This document shows, in pieces, positions 54,882 through 63,728 of a DNA stretch of 64,000 bases. The stretch's first letter is position 1, and every line of letters begins with the position of its first letter. The DNA is taken from NCBI GenBank assembly GCA_023459055.1, contig JAEWVR010000029.1, positions 124,001 through 188,000 on the forward strand. The letters run 5' to 3'. The position numbers and the translations under genes are program-made. The stretch is from Fibrobacterota bacterium. GTDB lineage: Bacteria; Fibrobacterota; Chitinivibrionia; Chitinivibrionales; Chitinispirillaceae. The notes beneath the pieces were generated by a model, which saw only the letters and a list, made by a program, of their open reading frames with translations, had not been told where the DNA came from and ran no database searches.

Positions 54882-55196
54882 ATGCGGACATATATCACAG
54901 TATTCTTAATTGCAATTATTTTCACAGTTCTGGTTTTCGAGGCGAACTATTCCTGCATCAGAAGCTCTGCACCTCAGGAATCGCCACTTGAAACATCTCA
55001 GGAGAGTCGGCAATTCAACCACGTTCACCGTTGCAGTATCAATGCTGCACTGGCGCAACTCAAACAGGGTGATACATATAAATTCAGGTTTTACGACTCT
55101 ATGTATCGTGCATTTCTCAGGCTGCCATCAATCTGCATAATACATCTTCGTACAACACTCCCGGGGTTCCTGCAACCATCGGTACTTCGCATTTAG
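54882..55196 (+). CDS. Doubtful small secreted or membrane protein
   Basis: Frame of 104 codons opening with a hydrophobic segment (TYITVFLIAIIFTVLVFEAN) that could be a signal or anchor, then a polar part with no recognised motif. It lies downstream of a plausible promoter and 67 bases before the P-type ATPase gene, but has no clear ribosome-binding site. The C-terminal part reads unnaturally (RTTLPGFLQPSVLRI), so a decayed or chance frame is possible. Confidence 0.3.
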   Translation: MRTYITVFLIAIIFTVLVFEANYSCIRSSAPQESPLETSQESRQFNHVHRCSINAALAQLKQGDTYKFRFYDSMYRAFLRLPSICIIHLRTTLPGFLQPSVLRI

Positions 55197-55263
55197 TATC
55201 AGCCTGCTTATATCAATTCCGTAATTTAATTGCAAACATACAGACTTTTTCCAGAGGAGACTC

Positions 55264-57930
55264 ATGAATAATTTCTATTCAAAAGATATAACAACACTTT
55301 ATCAGGAACTGAAAACCTCCGTAAACGGGTTGAAAAAAACAGAAGCGGCCGAACGACTTCAAAGCTACGGACCAAACAAGCTTGAGGCCGCTAAGAAGAT
55401 CAGTCCATGGATGCTGCTGCTTGAACAGTTTAAAAATATTCTGATTATTATCCTGCTTATTGCGACCGGTATTTCTGCATTTATGGGGCATGGTGTCGAA
55501 GCCATTGCTATTTCTGTTATTGTGCTGTTCGCAGTCCTGCTTGGATTCATTCAGGAGTATCGTGCAGAAAAGGCAATCGAGGCGCTTAAAAGCATGGCAG
55601 CACCAAATGCAAAGGTACTTCGCGATAATAAGGAACAGGTTATCCCAGCATCTGAAATCGTACCCGGTGATATTTTCCTTCTTGCAGCAGGAGACCGTGT
55701 TCCGGCTGATGCACGTCTGATACTGTCAAGTAATTTACAAATAGAGGAAGCATCCCTTACCGGCGAATCATTACCATCAGAAAAGGATCACCGGACTCAG
55801 CTCTCCGATGGTGCATCGCTGGGTGACAGAAAAAACATGGTTTTTGCCGGTACGACAGTAAGTGCCGGACGGGCTCAGGCGCTGGTTGTTGCAACCGGAA
55901 TGTCGACAGAGTTCGGCAAAATTGCTAAAATGCTCCAGCAGGTTACAACTGAGAAAACACCACTTCAGAAGAATCTTGACAAAGTTGGTGCGATGCTTGC
56001 CCGTGCAGCAATTGTTATTGTGCTGATTATTGTTGCACTTGGTATTTTCCGGGGACAACCGTTTATTGAAATGCTTATTTTCGGTATTGCACTTGCAGTT
56101 GCCGTTGTACCTGAAGCACTCCCTGCAGTTGTAACGATTTCGCTTGCACTTGGCGTGCAACGTATGGTCAAACGAAACGCGCTCATGCGCAGACTCCCTG
56201 CAGTAGAAACCCTTGGAAGTACAACAGTCATATGCTCTGACAAAACAGGAACACTTACCCGCGATGAAATGACCATTAAAAAAGTATATATTGACAATAC
56301 AACACTGCTTGTCAATGGTACAGGATATATTCCCGAAGGAACAATTGCCCCTGAAAAAGGTGGTGCGGTTCCATCACTGCTTACAACACTACTGGAAGCG
56401 GGTGCGTTGTGCAGTGATGCGAAACTGTACAAAGAGGAGTCCGGTGAGTGGGAAATTCAGGGTGATCCGACAGAGGCAGCACTGGTTGTTCTCGCCCGTA
56501 AATCAGGTATTGACGAAACAAAACTTCGTCAGACTGTAGAACGCATTGATGAACTTCCATTCTCTTCTGAAACAAAGCGAATGATCACGTTGCATTCAAA
56601 AAATCAGTCGACCTTTGCATATATCAAGGGTGCACCCGAAATGATCGTTCCGGACTGCACCTCCATTGCAACATCCGATGGAATTTCACCACTTGATGAT
56701 AACGGAAGAAAGCGCCTTCTTGATCAGGCCCGAACAATGGCATCGGAAGCGCTCCGGGTACTTGCAATCACGATGAAACAGAATTGTACCATTGCAAATG
56801 CAGGAACAGATCTTACGTTCATCGGCCTTGTAGGTATGATCGATCCACCGCGGGTTGAGGCAAAAGATGCCGTTGCGAAATGCCGTGAAGCAGGGATAAT
56901 GCCGGTAATGATCACCGGCGACCACCCGATTACCGCACAGGCGATTGCTCGGGAACTCGGAATATTAACAAATGGTAAAACAGTAACCGGTGCAGAATTA
57001 CAGCAGATGAGTGATGATGAACTGCAGAATTCAGTTTCGTCAATACAGGTCTTTGCACGTGTTGCACCTGAACACAAACTGCGTATTGTTGATGCATTTC
57101 AGAAAAATGGACATATCGTTGCGATGACCGGTGATGGTGTCAATGATGCACCGGCGTTAAAAAAAGCGAATATCGGTATTTCAATGGGTATTACCGGTAC
57201 CGATGTCACCAAGGAAGCATCAGCAATGATGCTCACTGATGACAACTTTGCATCAATTGTTTCGGCTGTTGAGGAAGGTCGCGGGATTTATGATAATATC
57301 AAGAAATACCTTACCTATCTTCTTTCATCAAATATTGGTGAAATTGGTCTTATGGCCGGAGCAACGCTTCTTGGAATGCCACTGCCACTTTCCGCAGTAC
57401 AGATTCTTTATGTAAACCTTGCCACCGATGGACTTCCGGCACTTGCGCTTGCGGTTGATCCTGCTGATAAGAACATTATGAAACGCAAACCAAATGATCC
57501 GCGTAAGGGGATCTTTACGAAACCAATATTATTTCTCATGATGGCTGGTGGACTATGGTCAACCATTGTTAATTTATCGTTGTTTCAGTGGGCACGTACA
57601 TCCGGCAGATCAATAGCAGAAGCAATGACCATGACCTTTGTATCACTTGTTCTTATACAGTTTTTCAAAGCATATAATTTCAGGTCGGAAAAGGATCCTG
57701 TTTTCAGACAACCATTTTCCAACAAATGGCTCAACCTTGCAGTTATCTGGGAACTGGTAATGCTCGCAGTGATTATTTATGTCCCGGTTCTTCAAAAGCC
57801 ATTCGGAACGTTTGCCTTGACACTGCACGACTGGCTGATCGTCGGCGCATTATCGCTCACGGTTATTCCAGTTATTGAATGTTCAAAGTTTATAATCCGT
57901 AAAGGCTGGTTCGGGTTTAAAAGTCTTTAA
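55264..57930 (+). CDS. Cation-transporting P-type ATPase, calcium (P2A) type
   Basis: Inner-membrane ion pump of 888 residues, full length. The phosphorylated residue is Asp326 in CSDKTGTLTRDE; the actuator loop is EASLTGESLPSEKD; the hinge is TGDGVNDAPALKKANIG. Ten helices are expected. Helix 4 has VAVVPEALPAVV and helix 6 NLATDGLPALALAVDP, the ligand residues of SERCA-like calcium pumps and their bacterial relatives; the N-terminus also matches the cation-ATPase N domain (GLKKTEAAERLQSYGPNKLE). AGAGGAGA lies directly upstream of the ATG. Ca2+ export is the best guess; Mn2+ or Na+ transport is not excluded. Confidence 0.92.
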   Translation: MNNFYSKDITTLYQELKTSVNGLKKTEAAERLQSYGPNKLEAAKKISPWMLLLEQFKNILIIILLIATGISAFMGHGVEAIAISVIVLFAVLLGFIQEYRAEKAIEALKSMAAPNAKVLRDNKEQVIPASEIVPGDIFLLAAGDRVPADARLILSSNLQIEEASLTGESLPSEKDHRTQLSDGASLGDRKNMVFAGTTVSAGRAQALVVATGMSTEFGKIAKMLQQVTTEKTPLQKNLDKVGAMLARAAIVIVLIIVALGIFRGQPFIEMLIFGIALAVAVVPEALPAVVTISLALGVQRMVKRNALMRRLPAVETLGSTTVICSDKTGTLTRDEMTIKKVYIDNTTLLVNGTGYIPEGTIAPEKGGAVPSLLTTLLEAGALCSDAKLYKEESGEWEIQGDPTEAALVVLARKSGIDETKLRQTVERIDELPFSSETKRMITLHSKNQSTFAYIKGAPEMIVPDCTSIATSDGISPLDDNGRKRLLDQARTMASEALRVLAITMKQNCTIANAGTDLTFIGLVGMIDPPRVEAKDAVAKCREAGIMPVMITGDHPITAQAIARELGILTNGKTVTGAELQQMSDDELQNSVSSIQVFARVAPEHKLRIVDAFQKNGHIVAMTGDGVNDAPALKKANIGISMGITGTDVTKEASAMMLTDDNFASIVSAVEEGRGIYDNIKKYLTYLLSSNIGEIGLMAGATLLGMPLPLSAVQILYVNLATDGLPALALAVDPADKNIMKRKPNDPRKGIFTKPILFLMMAGGLWSTIVNLSLFQWARTSGRSIAEAMTMTFVSLVLIQFFKAYNFRSEKDPVFRQPFSNKWLNLAVIWELVMLAVIIYVPVLQKPFGTFALTLHDWLIVGALSLTVIPVIECSKFIIRKGWFGFKSL

Positions 57931-57940
57931 ATTCAGACAG

Positions 57941-58019
57941 GAATGTAGCAAGTAGAATGTAGCAAGTAGAAAGTAGAAACAAATCCCCCGCTGGAAGCGC
58001 CCCCCTTTTTTAAGGGGGG
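57941..58019. repeat. Short tandem repeat followed by GC-rich palindrome
   Basis: GAATGTAGCAAGTA is repeated in tandem at 57941-57954 and 57955-57968. Then comes AATCCCCCGC and the palindrome CCCCCCTT (58000-58007), TTTT, AAGGGGGG (58012-58019). The AATCCCCCGC word also occurs in the inverted repeat at 20112-20140, so this may be a decayed relative of that element. The rest of the 327-base gap up to dnaE2 holds only the terminator at 58166-58190. Confidence 0.55.
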
Positions 58020-58165
58020 ATAAAGGGGGGATCCTTTTTATACAAATAACCAAAACTATTATTCAACCCGGAATTATCCAATATAAAATTGTGAATCTTG
58101 CTAACAATATTGGAAATATTGGCATTAATAAAAGTCAATGCAACCTGTGTATGAAAAATTCCGGC

Positions 58166-58190
58166 AGAGACACCATTCAATGGTGTCTCT
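58166..58190 (+). terminator. Intrinsic terminator downstream of the P-type ATPase
   Basis: AGAGACACCATT (58166-58177) pairs with AATGGTGTCTCT (58179-58190), with a pyrimidine run ending in TTTT after it. It also lies just beyond the dnaE2 stop on the other strand and may serve both genes. Confidence 0.65.
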
Positions 58191-58257
58191 CTCTTTTCCT
58201 CTCTCAAGCAGGCATGATTTACCTATAGCTAATCGGCAAAACTGTAAAAAGACGTCT

Positions 58258-61179
58258 TTACTGCATCTTTCCTATCCTCTTTACTTCAAGTACCGCGACA
58301 CCAAACTCCTGTGTTACTGTTCCGTAAAGAAGAAATGCTGTATACCGTGTGAGATAAGGTGCTGCTGTTTTGTAAATATCCGGAAAAAACACCGTTTCAA
58401 ATGTTCCGGTTTCATCTTCAAAGGTAACAAATTCCATCGCGTCACCATGTTTGGTCGATACCGTTTTAGCAGTGATACACCATCCTGCAATAACGATATT
58501 TTTTCCTACCGAACAGCCAATAGCATCCGCCCGGATCCTCGGACCATTATAGCTGCTTTTTACAAGCGTTATAGGATGGCATGATGTAAGAAACCCGAGA
58601 ATCTGATATTGATACTGCAGATATTGATCTAGGGTCAATGGCTTAAGTGACGGAACGGGTTCATTACGACCGGTACGGTAAAATCTGCGAACTATCCAGA
58701 ACTGCTGAGGACGGCTCAATTTCGGCAGTAGTAGATCACATGCCCCCGCAATTACAAGCTTCTCGGCATCAGCCTCGGTAATCGCAACCCGTTGCAGGAG
58801 ATTCTCAATGGAAGCATATACTCCGTTTTCTTTACGGTCTTGAACAATCTGTTTTTTTACATCATTGGATAGGCCCATTATCTGACACAAACCGGTTATA
58901 ATCTCGTTTCCTTCTGCAATGTAAGATGTATCACTGCGATTGACATCCGGCGGTACGACAGTAACACCAAGCCGCTGCGCCTCACTGATATACGCTTGTG
59001 TTCCATAATATCCGCCATAATTTGAAAGCACAGCCGCCATGAATGCGGCAGGATAATGCGCCTTGAGATATGCAGACTGAAAGCTTACCTGCACATAACT
59101 TGCGGAGTGTGGTTTACAGAATGAATACCCGCTAAACGAGAGCATCATCTCCCAGACTGCATCAATAACCTTCGTAGCAACATTATTGTTTGTTGCACCA
59201 TCATAAAACTTTTTCCTGAACTCATCAAAGGTGCGCCCCTTCGCCTTTTTCGACATGATCTTTCGGAGCATATCAGCATCCTCAACCGAAAAGCCGGCAA
59301 GTGCAATACCTACTTTGGAAACATCCTCCTGATATACCATGATCCCGAAGGTTTCTGATAGCGTCGTACCAAGAGATGGATGCAGCGGGGTATATGGTTC
59401 CCCGTGAAGACGTCTGACATATTCACGGATGTATTTATTCGCTGCCGGCCTGATAATTGACGAATGTATTGTAAGGTGTTCAAAATCGCCCATGCGTGTT
59501 TTCCTCTGAAGTAAGCGCATTGCAGGTGATTCTACATAAAAAACCCCCATCGAACGGCCTTCAGCAAGGAGTTGTTGTGTTGCCATATCGGACTGCGGGT
59601 CCCATGTACGTTCATCAAAGTCTGCATGTTCTCTCTTTACATTCGTAACGGCATCACGGATTACCGCAAGCGATCTATTGCCTAAAAGATCAATCTTGAC
59701 AAGCCCCATCCGCTCAGCCCCATCCTTCTCCCATTGTACAATCGGATAGCCCTTCGCTGAATACTGCACCGGAGCAACTGATTGTATTGGCACAGGTGTA
59801 ATAATCACCCCGCCGCAATGAGTTCCGATCCCGCGGGGGAGCCCCATGATTCTGACTGCATCTTTGAGAATATCAGGCCAGGGTGGGTCAAACGGCATAT
59901 TTGCAAGAGTCGGCCACAGATGCAGAATTTCCTCAATGTTTTCATCTTTTTCCGGCGTGTCAACAAAATAGGGGATTTTTTTGCATACGACACTTATTTC
60001 ACTTTCTGTCAATCCATACAACCGCGCAACCTCACGAATTGCCATGCGTGCACCGCAGGTGAGATGCGTTGCGACCATTGCGGCATGATCCGTTGTGTAC
60101 TTTTTAAATACATAATCAAGCACATTGTCACGTTCATCCCATGCAAAGTCTATATCAATATCAGGCGGATCAGTGCGCCCCGGATTAAGAAACCGCTCGA
60201 ACATCAGATTGTACCGCAGCGGATCAACATTTGTGATACCAAGTGAATACGCCACGATACTTGCAGCACCACTCCCCCGTCCGCAGGTACGCGGAGACTG
60301 TTTAACAATATCATTTACAACAAGAAAATACCCGGAGAAGCCTTTACTTTCAATAAGGGATAGTTCATAATCAAGACGCTCAATTACTGGTTCAGACAGT
60401 TCGCCATACCGTTTTTCTGCACCGCGATATGCAAGATCTTTTAGCGTTTGGGATGCAACCTGAGGATCATCGGTATAGGGCATGATCCAGGAACGCTTTT
60501 TATATATATTTACCTTTGATAAACAATCGAACAGTTGACGAGTTGTTTCGATAGCTTTTTCAAATACACCATACTGTTGCATTATTGTCTCAAATGGGCG
60601 AAATAGTGCGCTATCCGCAAACAACTCCTTTATGTCCAGTTGTGTCAGTGTTGTCGTACAATCAATTGCCCTGAGAATGCGATGTGTATAGAAGTCATCA
60701 CTGTTAATGAACGCCATTTGAGGAAGGATTACAGAAGGGATCGATGCATCAGTGATAACCTTTGGCGGCCGTTTAAATGACTGTATTCTGTAATAAACAT
60801 TTACACAATCGTGAAACGATGTCAGTATATTGACAGTATCGGATACAATATGGAGTCCATCGGTGTTACTCTTCAGAGAACCACATAATGAAAAATGTGT
60901 GCGACACTGTTTTTCACTGATTATTTTACACAGATTTCCAAAACCTGTTTCATTTTCAGCATACAGTACCGCACTGCCATCAAATGCATCAATTTCTGTA
61001 GCAGCGACAGGAATAAGGTCAAATTCATCGCACGCGTCAATAAGCGCAGGAAAACCGTATAGATTATTCCTGTCGATGAGTGCGACGGAGGTATAGCCGA
61101 GCCGCCGTGCCTCTTTACATATTGCGTATGGCGAATGTACCCCGCGCAGGATTGAATAGTTACTGATTGCGTTAAGCAT
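58258..61179 (-). CDS. dnaE2: Error-prone DNA polymerase DnaE2 (ImuC)
   Basis: C-family polymerase alpha subunit of the mutagenic translesion type, 973 residues. The polymerase core has GRGSGAASIVAYSLGIT (300-316) and the catalytic aspartates in PDIDIDF (339-345); HTH and OB-fold regions follow. The N-terminal PHP domain is degenerate: the metal-binding HxH of replicative enzymes is replaced (LNAISNYSILRG) and TDH reads IDR (35-37), so no proofreading is expected. It lies downstream of imuB on the same strand, the classic pairing, but a repeat element and a DUF559 gene now separate them. The only ribosome-binding sequence before the ATG (GGGGGGAGAGG) belongs to the repeat end. Confidence 0.93.
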   Translation of the reverse strand: MLNAISNYSILRGVHSPYAICKEARRLGYTSVALIDRNNLYGFPALIDACDEFDLIPVAATEIDAFDGSAVLYAENETGFGNLCKIISEKQCRTHFSLCGSLKSNTDGLHIVSDTVNILTSFHDCVNVYYRIQSFKRPPKVITDASIPSVILPQMAFINSDDFYTHRILRAIDCTTTLTQLDIKELFADSALFRPFETIMQQYGVFEKAIETTRQLFDCLSKVNIYKKRSWIMPYTDDPQVASQTLKDLAYRGAEKRYGELSEPVIERLDYELSLIESKGFSGYFLVVNDIVKQSPRTCGRGSGAASIVAYSLGITNVDPLRYNLMFERFLNPGRTDPPDIDIDFAWDERDNVLDYVFKKYTTDHAAMVATHLTCGARMAIREVARLYGLTESEISVVCKKIPYFVDTPEKDENIEEILHLWPTLANMPFDPPWPDILKDAVRIMGLPRGIGTHCGGVIITPVPIQSVAPVQYSAKGYPIVQWEKDGAERMGLVKIDLLGNRSLAVIRDAVTNVKREHADFDERTWDPQSDMATQQLLAEGRSMGVFYVESPAMRLLQRKTRMGDFEHLTIHSSIIRPAANKYIREYVRRLHGEPYTPLHPSLGTTLSETFGIMVYQEDVSKVGIALAGFSVEDADMLRKIMSKKAKGRTFDEFRKKFYDGATNNNVATKVIDAVWEMMLSFSGYSFCKPHSASYVQVSFQSAYLKAHYPAAFMAAVLSNYGGYYGTQAYISEAQRLGVTVVPPDVNRSDTSYIAEGNEIITGLCQIMGLSNDVKKQIVQDRKENGVYASIENLLQRVAITEADAEKLVIAGACDLLLPKLSRPQQFWIVRRFYRTGRNEPVPSLKPLTLDQYLQYQYQILGFLTSCHPITLVKSSYNGPRIRADAIGCSVGKNIVIAGWCITAKTVSTKHGDAMEFVTFEDETGTFETVFFPDIYKTAAPYLTRYTAFLLYGTVTQEFGVAVLEVKRIGKMQ

Positions 61180-61372
61180 GACCTCTCCCCCCGGCCCCCT
61201 CTCCCGAAGAGCGAGGGGGGGGGTAAGATTTAAAAATGGAATTTGTTCTTATTGTTAATTTACTGTTTGCAAAATCACTATTTATACCATATTTATGTAC
61301 GCGCTAGTGCATAAAACAACATTTCCTCCTCCCCCCTCGCTCTTCGGGAGAGGGGGGCCAGGGGGAGAGGTC
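61180..61372. mobile_element. Inverted-repeat element, copy 1 (MITE-like)
   Basis: 193 bases. The left end GACCTCTCCCCCCGGCCCCC... (61180-61223) and the right end (61329-61372) are inverted copies of about 40 bases with few mismatches. Each holds the inner palindrome CTCTCCCGAAGAGCGAGG or its complement. The centre is AT-rich and contains TTGTTCTTATTGTTAATTTAC, shared with copy 2 except at its first base. No transposase is encoded inside. One end abuts the dnaE2 ATG and the other forms part of the DUF559 stop codon. Confidence 0.8.
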
Positions 61373-61751
61373 AATGCCTTTGCAAAACAATATTCCTTAT
61401 TTCATCAAGAACACTATTAATTGAAAATCTGACTTGTTCATTCGTAAATCGAATTTCCTGCAATCCTCTTTCCTCAAAAACATGTCGCCGATGCAGGTCT
61501 ATTATTTTTTGTTCCTCATTATCATGCACATCGCCATCAACCTCAATAACGAGTTTTGCCGATTCGCAGAAAAAATCAACAATAAAACCTTCAATAATCT
61601 GCTGTCTCCTTATTTTTACACCTAATTGACATTTTCGCAATTTTTGCCATAATATTTCTTCTGATTCTGTCATTTCCTTTCGAAATTCCCTTGCAATAAC
61701 AAGCTTTGCATTAGCAATTCTTTGACGTTTCACGATACCGGATGTTTTCAT
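61371..61751 (-). CDS. DUF559 / Vsr-like endonuclease-fold protein between repeat copies
   Basis: Protein of 126 residues of the DUF559 family, related to very-short-patch-repair and PD-(D/E)xK nucleases. Candidate catalytic residues: Glu33, Asp59 (FIVDFFCESA) and Glu70/Asp72 (LVIEVDGDVHD), with EERGLQEIRFTNEQV following. No signal or membrane segment. It lies exactly between two copies of the inverted-repeat element: its GGGAG ribosome-binding site directly abuts copy 2, and its TGA stop overlaps the end of copy 1. The unit may therefore move as a whole or maintain its repeats. Family identity is clear; activity is inferred. Confidence 0.85.
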   Translation of the reverse strand: MKTSGIVKRQRIANAKLVIAREFRKEMTESEEILWQKLRKCQLGVKIRRQQIIEGFIVDFFCESAKLVIEVDGDVHDNEEQKIIDLHRRHVFEERGLQEIRFTNEQVRFSINSVLDEIRNIVLQRH

Positions 61752-61765
61752 TTTTTAGTCTCCCT

Positions 61766-61949
61766 GCCCTCTCCCCCCGGCCCCCTCTCCCGAAGAGCGA
61801 GGGGGTATAAGATTGAAGGGTGAAACTTGTTCTTATTGTTAATTTACAATTGCACATTTCCAATTATTCTTTATTAATGCACGCACCCGTGCATAACACA
61901 TTTCTTCCTTCCCCTCGCTCCTCGGGAGAGGGGGCCGGGGGGAGAGGTC
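61766..61949. mobile_element. Inverted-repeat element, copy 2 (MITE-like)
   Basis: 184 bases with the same terminal repeats as copy 1 (left arm CCCTCTCCCCCCGGCCCCCT..., right arm ending GGGGGGAGAGGTC at 61949) and the same orientation. The centre has TTGTTCTTATTGTTAATTTAC with one difference and a small palindrome ATGCACG/CGTGCAT. The imuB reading frame runs 76 bases into it and stops at the TAA at 61874-61876. Confidence 0.8.
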
Positions 61950-63088
61950 CCAAACCCGATCGCACCAACACCAAACGTATTTCTTATTGTGTCAATTGCA
62001 CTCATAAGATGCTCTTCCCGTTCTGAATCATTAAACAGATCCAGTTGACCATAAGGGAATGTGAGTTCATCACAGGAGATAGCCAGTGATGCAAGGCGGA
62101 TACGACGGGTGTATGTTTTTTTCAGTAGTGCGTTAAAGACCGAATACAGTGTCAGATCACCCCTGACAGGAGCAACGGGCCGAAGAGAGTTTTTTGCAGT
62201 TGCACCATCAGCATAGGTTATGGTAAGTGAGATCATTGCAGCGGCAAGCCCCATTGCGCGTATCCTTGCACCGGCATTTGATACAAGAGTAAAAAGATAG
62301 CCGCCAATAACCGTTGAATCGTTGGTTTTCTCTCCAAAAGTCACTTCCTCATCGACCGTTGTACGTTTTTCGCCGACATACATGACATCTGCATTGTCAA
62401 TTCCCTGCGCACGCCGTCTTAGTTCTTCGGCTGCAGGCCCCAATACTGAATAGAGCGTTTTCAGGGGGATTTTAACAAGATCACGTATGAGATGGATATT
62501 AAACTGATGCAACTGTGTTATTATTTTTGTGTCAACGCCTGGTAGCATCGTTAGCGGAAGTGGATTCATGAACTCATACTCGCAGCCATCAACAACCGTA
62601 CAGAGACCATCGGGTTTAACCACCCGTGTCGCGACTTTACTTACCAGACGATTTGATGCTATTCCCAGAGAACAGGTAATCCCCGATTCATTCTTTATAC
62701 TCTTTCGCATTTTATCAGCGGCATCAACCGCATTTCCATGAAGTCTTGTGGTGCCGGACAGATCAATAAATACATGTCCGGGACCTGCCAGTTCTGCCTG
62801 CGGTGATAATGATAGCGCACTGTCAAGCAGAAAACTATCGGTTTTCTCGTAAACTTGCGGCGCGGGATCGGTTATCACAAGATCGGGACAGATTCGTTTG
62901 GCAGTGTCAGCGATCATACCTTTTGTAACACCGGCACACAGTGCCTCCTGAGATACATCAAGCAGCACTCTCTGCGACCCGCCGGCCCGCACCGCAACAG
63001 GTCTGTTGTCAAGTGATCGGTCATGAAGCCGGGCAATAGTAACATAATAGTTTACAATATTAACATGAAGAATTGTACGTGCTATCAT
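61874..63088 (-). CDS. imuB: ImuB-like catalytically dead Y-family polymerase
   Basis: Y-family polymerase fold of 404 residues that most likely works as the ImuB adaptor of the DnaE2 mutasome. All three catalytic acidic residues are lost: the first aspartate is Asn10 (LHVNIVNYY), and the SLDE motif is replaced by GPGH (102-105), followed by VFID. A beta-clamp-binding motif QLDLF is present at 348-352, as in ImuB. Residues 380-404 (TSPPGPLSRGARG... and the rest) are encoded by the inserted repeat, so the original C-terminus was cut at about IGFG. No imuA/lexA-type gene lies directly upstream, and I see no clear SOS box. Confidence 0.85.
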   Translation of the reverse strand: MIARTILHVNIVNYYVTIARLHDRSLDNRPVAVRAGGSQRVLLDVSQEALCAGVTKGMIADTAKRICPDLVITDPAPQVYEKTDSFLLDSALSLSPQAELAGPGHVFIDLSGTTRLHGNAVDAADKMRKSIKNESGITCSLGIASNRLVSKVATRVVKPDGLCTVVDGCEYEFMNPLPLTMLPGVDTKIITQLHQFNIHLIRDLVKIPLKTLYSVLGPAAEELRRRAQGIDNADVMYVGEKRTTVDEEVTFGEKTNDSTVIGGYLFTLVSNAGARIRAMGLAAAMISLTITYADGATAKNSLRPVAPVRGDLTLYSVFNALLKKTYTRRIRLASLAISCDELTFPYGQLDLFNDSEREEHLMSAIDTIRNTFGVGAIGFGTSPPGPLSRGARGRKKCVMHGCVH

Positions 63089-63192
63089 AGTTCAACCACC
63101 TGTTGCAGTACTTGAATTCTTACCATCGTGCGCGGAATCATATTCAATTATTTTATTTTGCAGCGTGCCAAATATTTATATACGAATCCAAA

Positions 63193-63222
63193 CGGTCCCT
63201 GAGCGAAGTCGAAGGGCCGTTC
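63193..63222. repeat. Small extragenic palindromic repeat
   Basis: The stretch around CCCTGAGCGAAGTCGAAGGG is an imperfect palindrome (ACGGTCCCT facing AGGGCCGT) in the gap between imuB and the TfoX-domain gene. The same wording is common as an interspersed repeat in many bacterial genomes. Function unknown. Confidence 0.45.
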
Positions 63223-63268
63223 AGATTCAACCCTCTGGGTCTTGTTACTTTTTTATCTAGTTTAATTC

Positions 63269-63598
63269 TCACCTGATTTTCTTCTTTTTCGGTTTAGGTT
63301 CCGGCAATTCCCGTGCCGTTATCCGGATTAGTTCACTGATCCATTCACTGTTATCAAGGTTATCTTCGATTAAAAAACTCATTTTTGCCCCAGGATATGC
63401 CGGGGCTTCTGTGACATTTCCGATAAATGCTTTTCCTCCCGCAGTCGGCTTAATAAACAGCTGATTATCGCATATCAATGCAACAACTTTCCTGCCGGAA
63501 TAAACAGCATACTCCCCGAACATTTTCCTGTATGTTATAACACCGGCATTCTCTATCTGTTCGAGAATGTAATCGACGAAATCCTGGGTTGATGCCAT
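63269..63598 (-). CDS. TfoX N-terminal domain protein
   Basis: Protein of 109 residues from the ATG at 63598, which has AAAGG at a good distance; an in-frame ATG at 63625 is less likely. It is a lone TfoX_N domain: FVDYILEQIENAGVITYRKM, FGEYAVYSGRKVVALICDNQ, LFIKPTAGGKAF, ending in a basic tail PKPKKKKIR. Full TfoX/Sxy competence regulators have an extra C-terminal domain that is absent here. Many bacteria carry such stand-alone proteins of unknown role. Confidence 0.85.
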   Translation of the reverse strand: MASTQDFVDYILEQIENAGVITYRKMFGEYAVYSGRKVVALICDNQLFIKPTAGGKAFIGNVTEAPAYPGAKMSFLIEDNLDNSEWISELIRITARELPEPKPKKKKIR

Positions 63599-63728
63599 TT
63601 TATGCCTTTGTTTCAGGTGTAACAATGCCGATTAAACTATTACAGTTCTCAAGATCCTGTCTTCACTGTATTTCTGCAATTTGTAAATATGCAATATATT
63701 CCTGTGCATGCTTCTATTCATTTGTCAA

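Noticed and set aside
55777..56432. Long minus-strand frames opposite the P-type ATPase
   Set aside because: Low-complexity Ser/Thr/Asn-rich translations that mirror the ATPase codons; no independent support.
61878..61894. TGCAC-N6-GTGCA palindrome in the repeat copies as a LexA (SOS) box for the mutasome
   Set aside because: The Fibrobacter LexA consensus, as I recall it, has a 4-base centre. This one has 6, lies inside the element at the 3' end of imuB, and is imperfect in copy 1.
61180..61949. Two repeated elements flanking one gene read as a CRISPR or as a classical composite transposon
   Set aside because: Only two long copies with terminal inverted repeats and no spacers or cas genes; no transposase in either copy.
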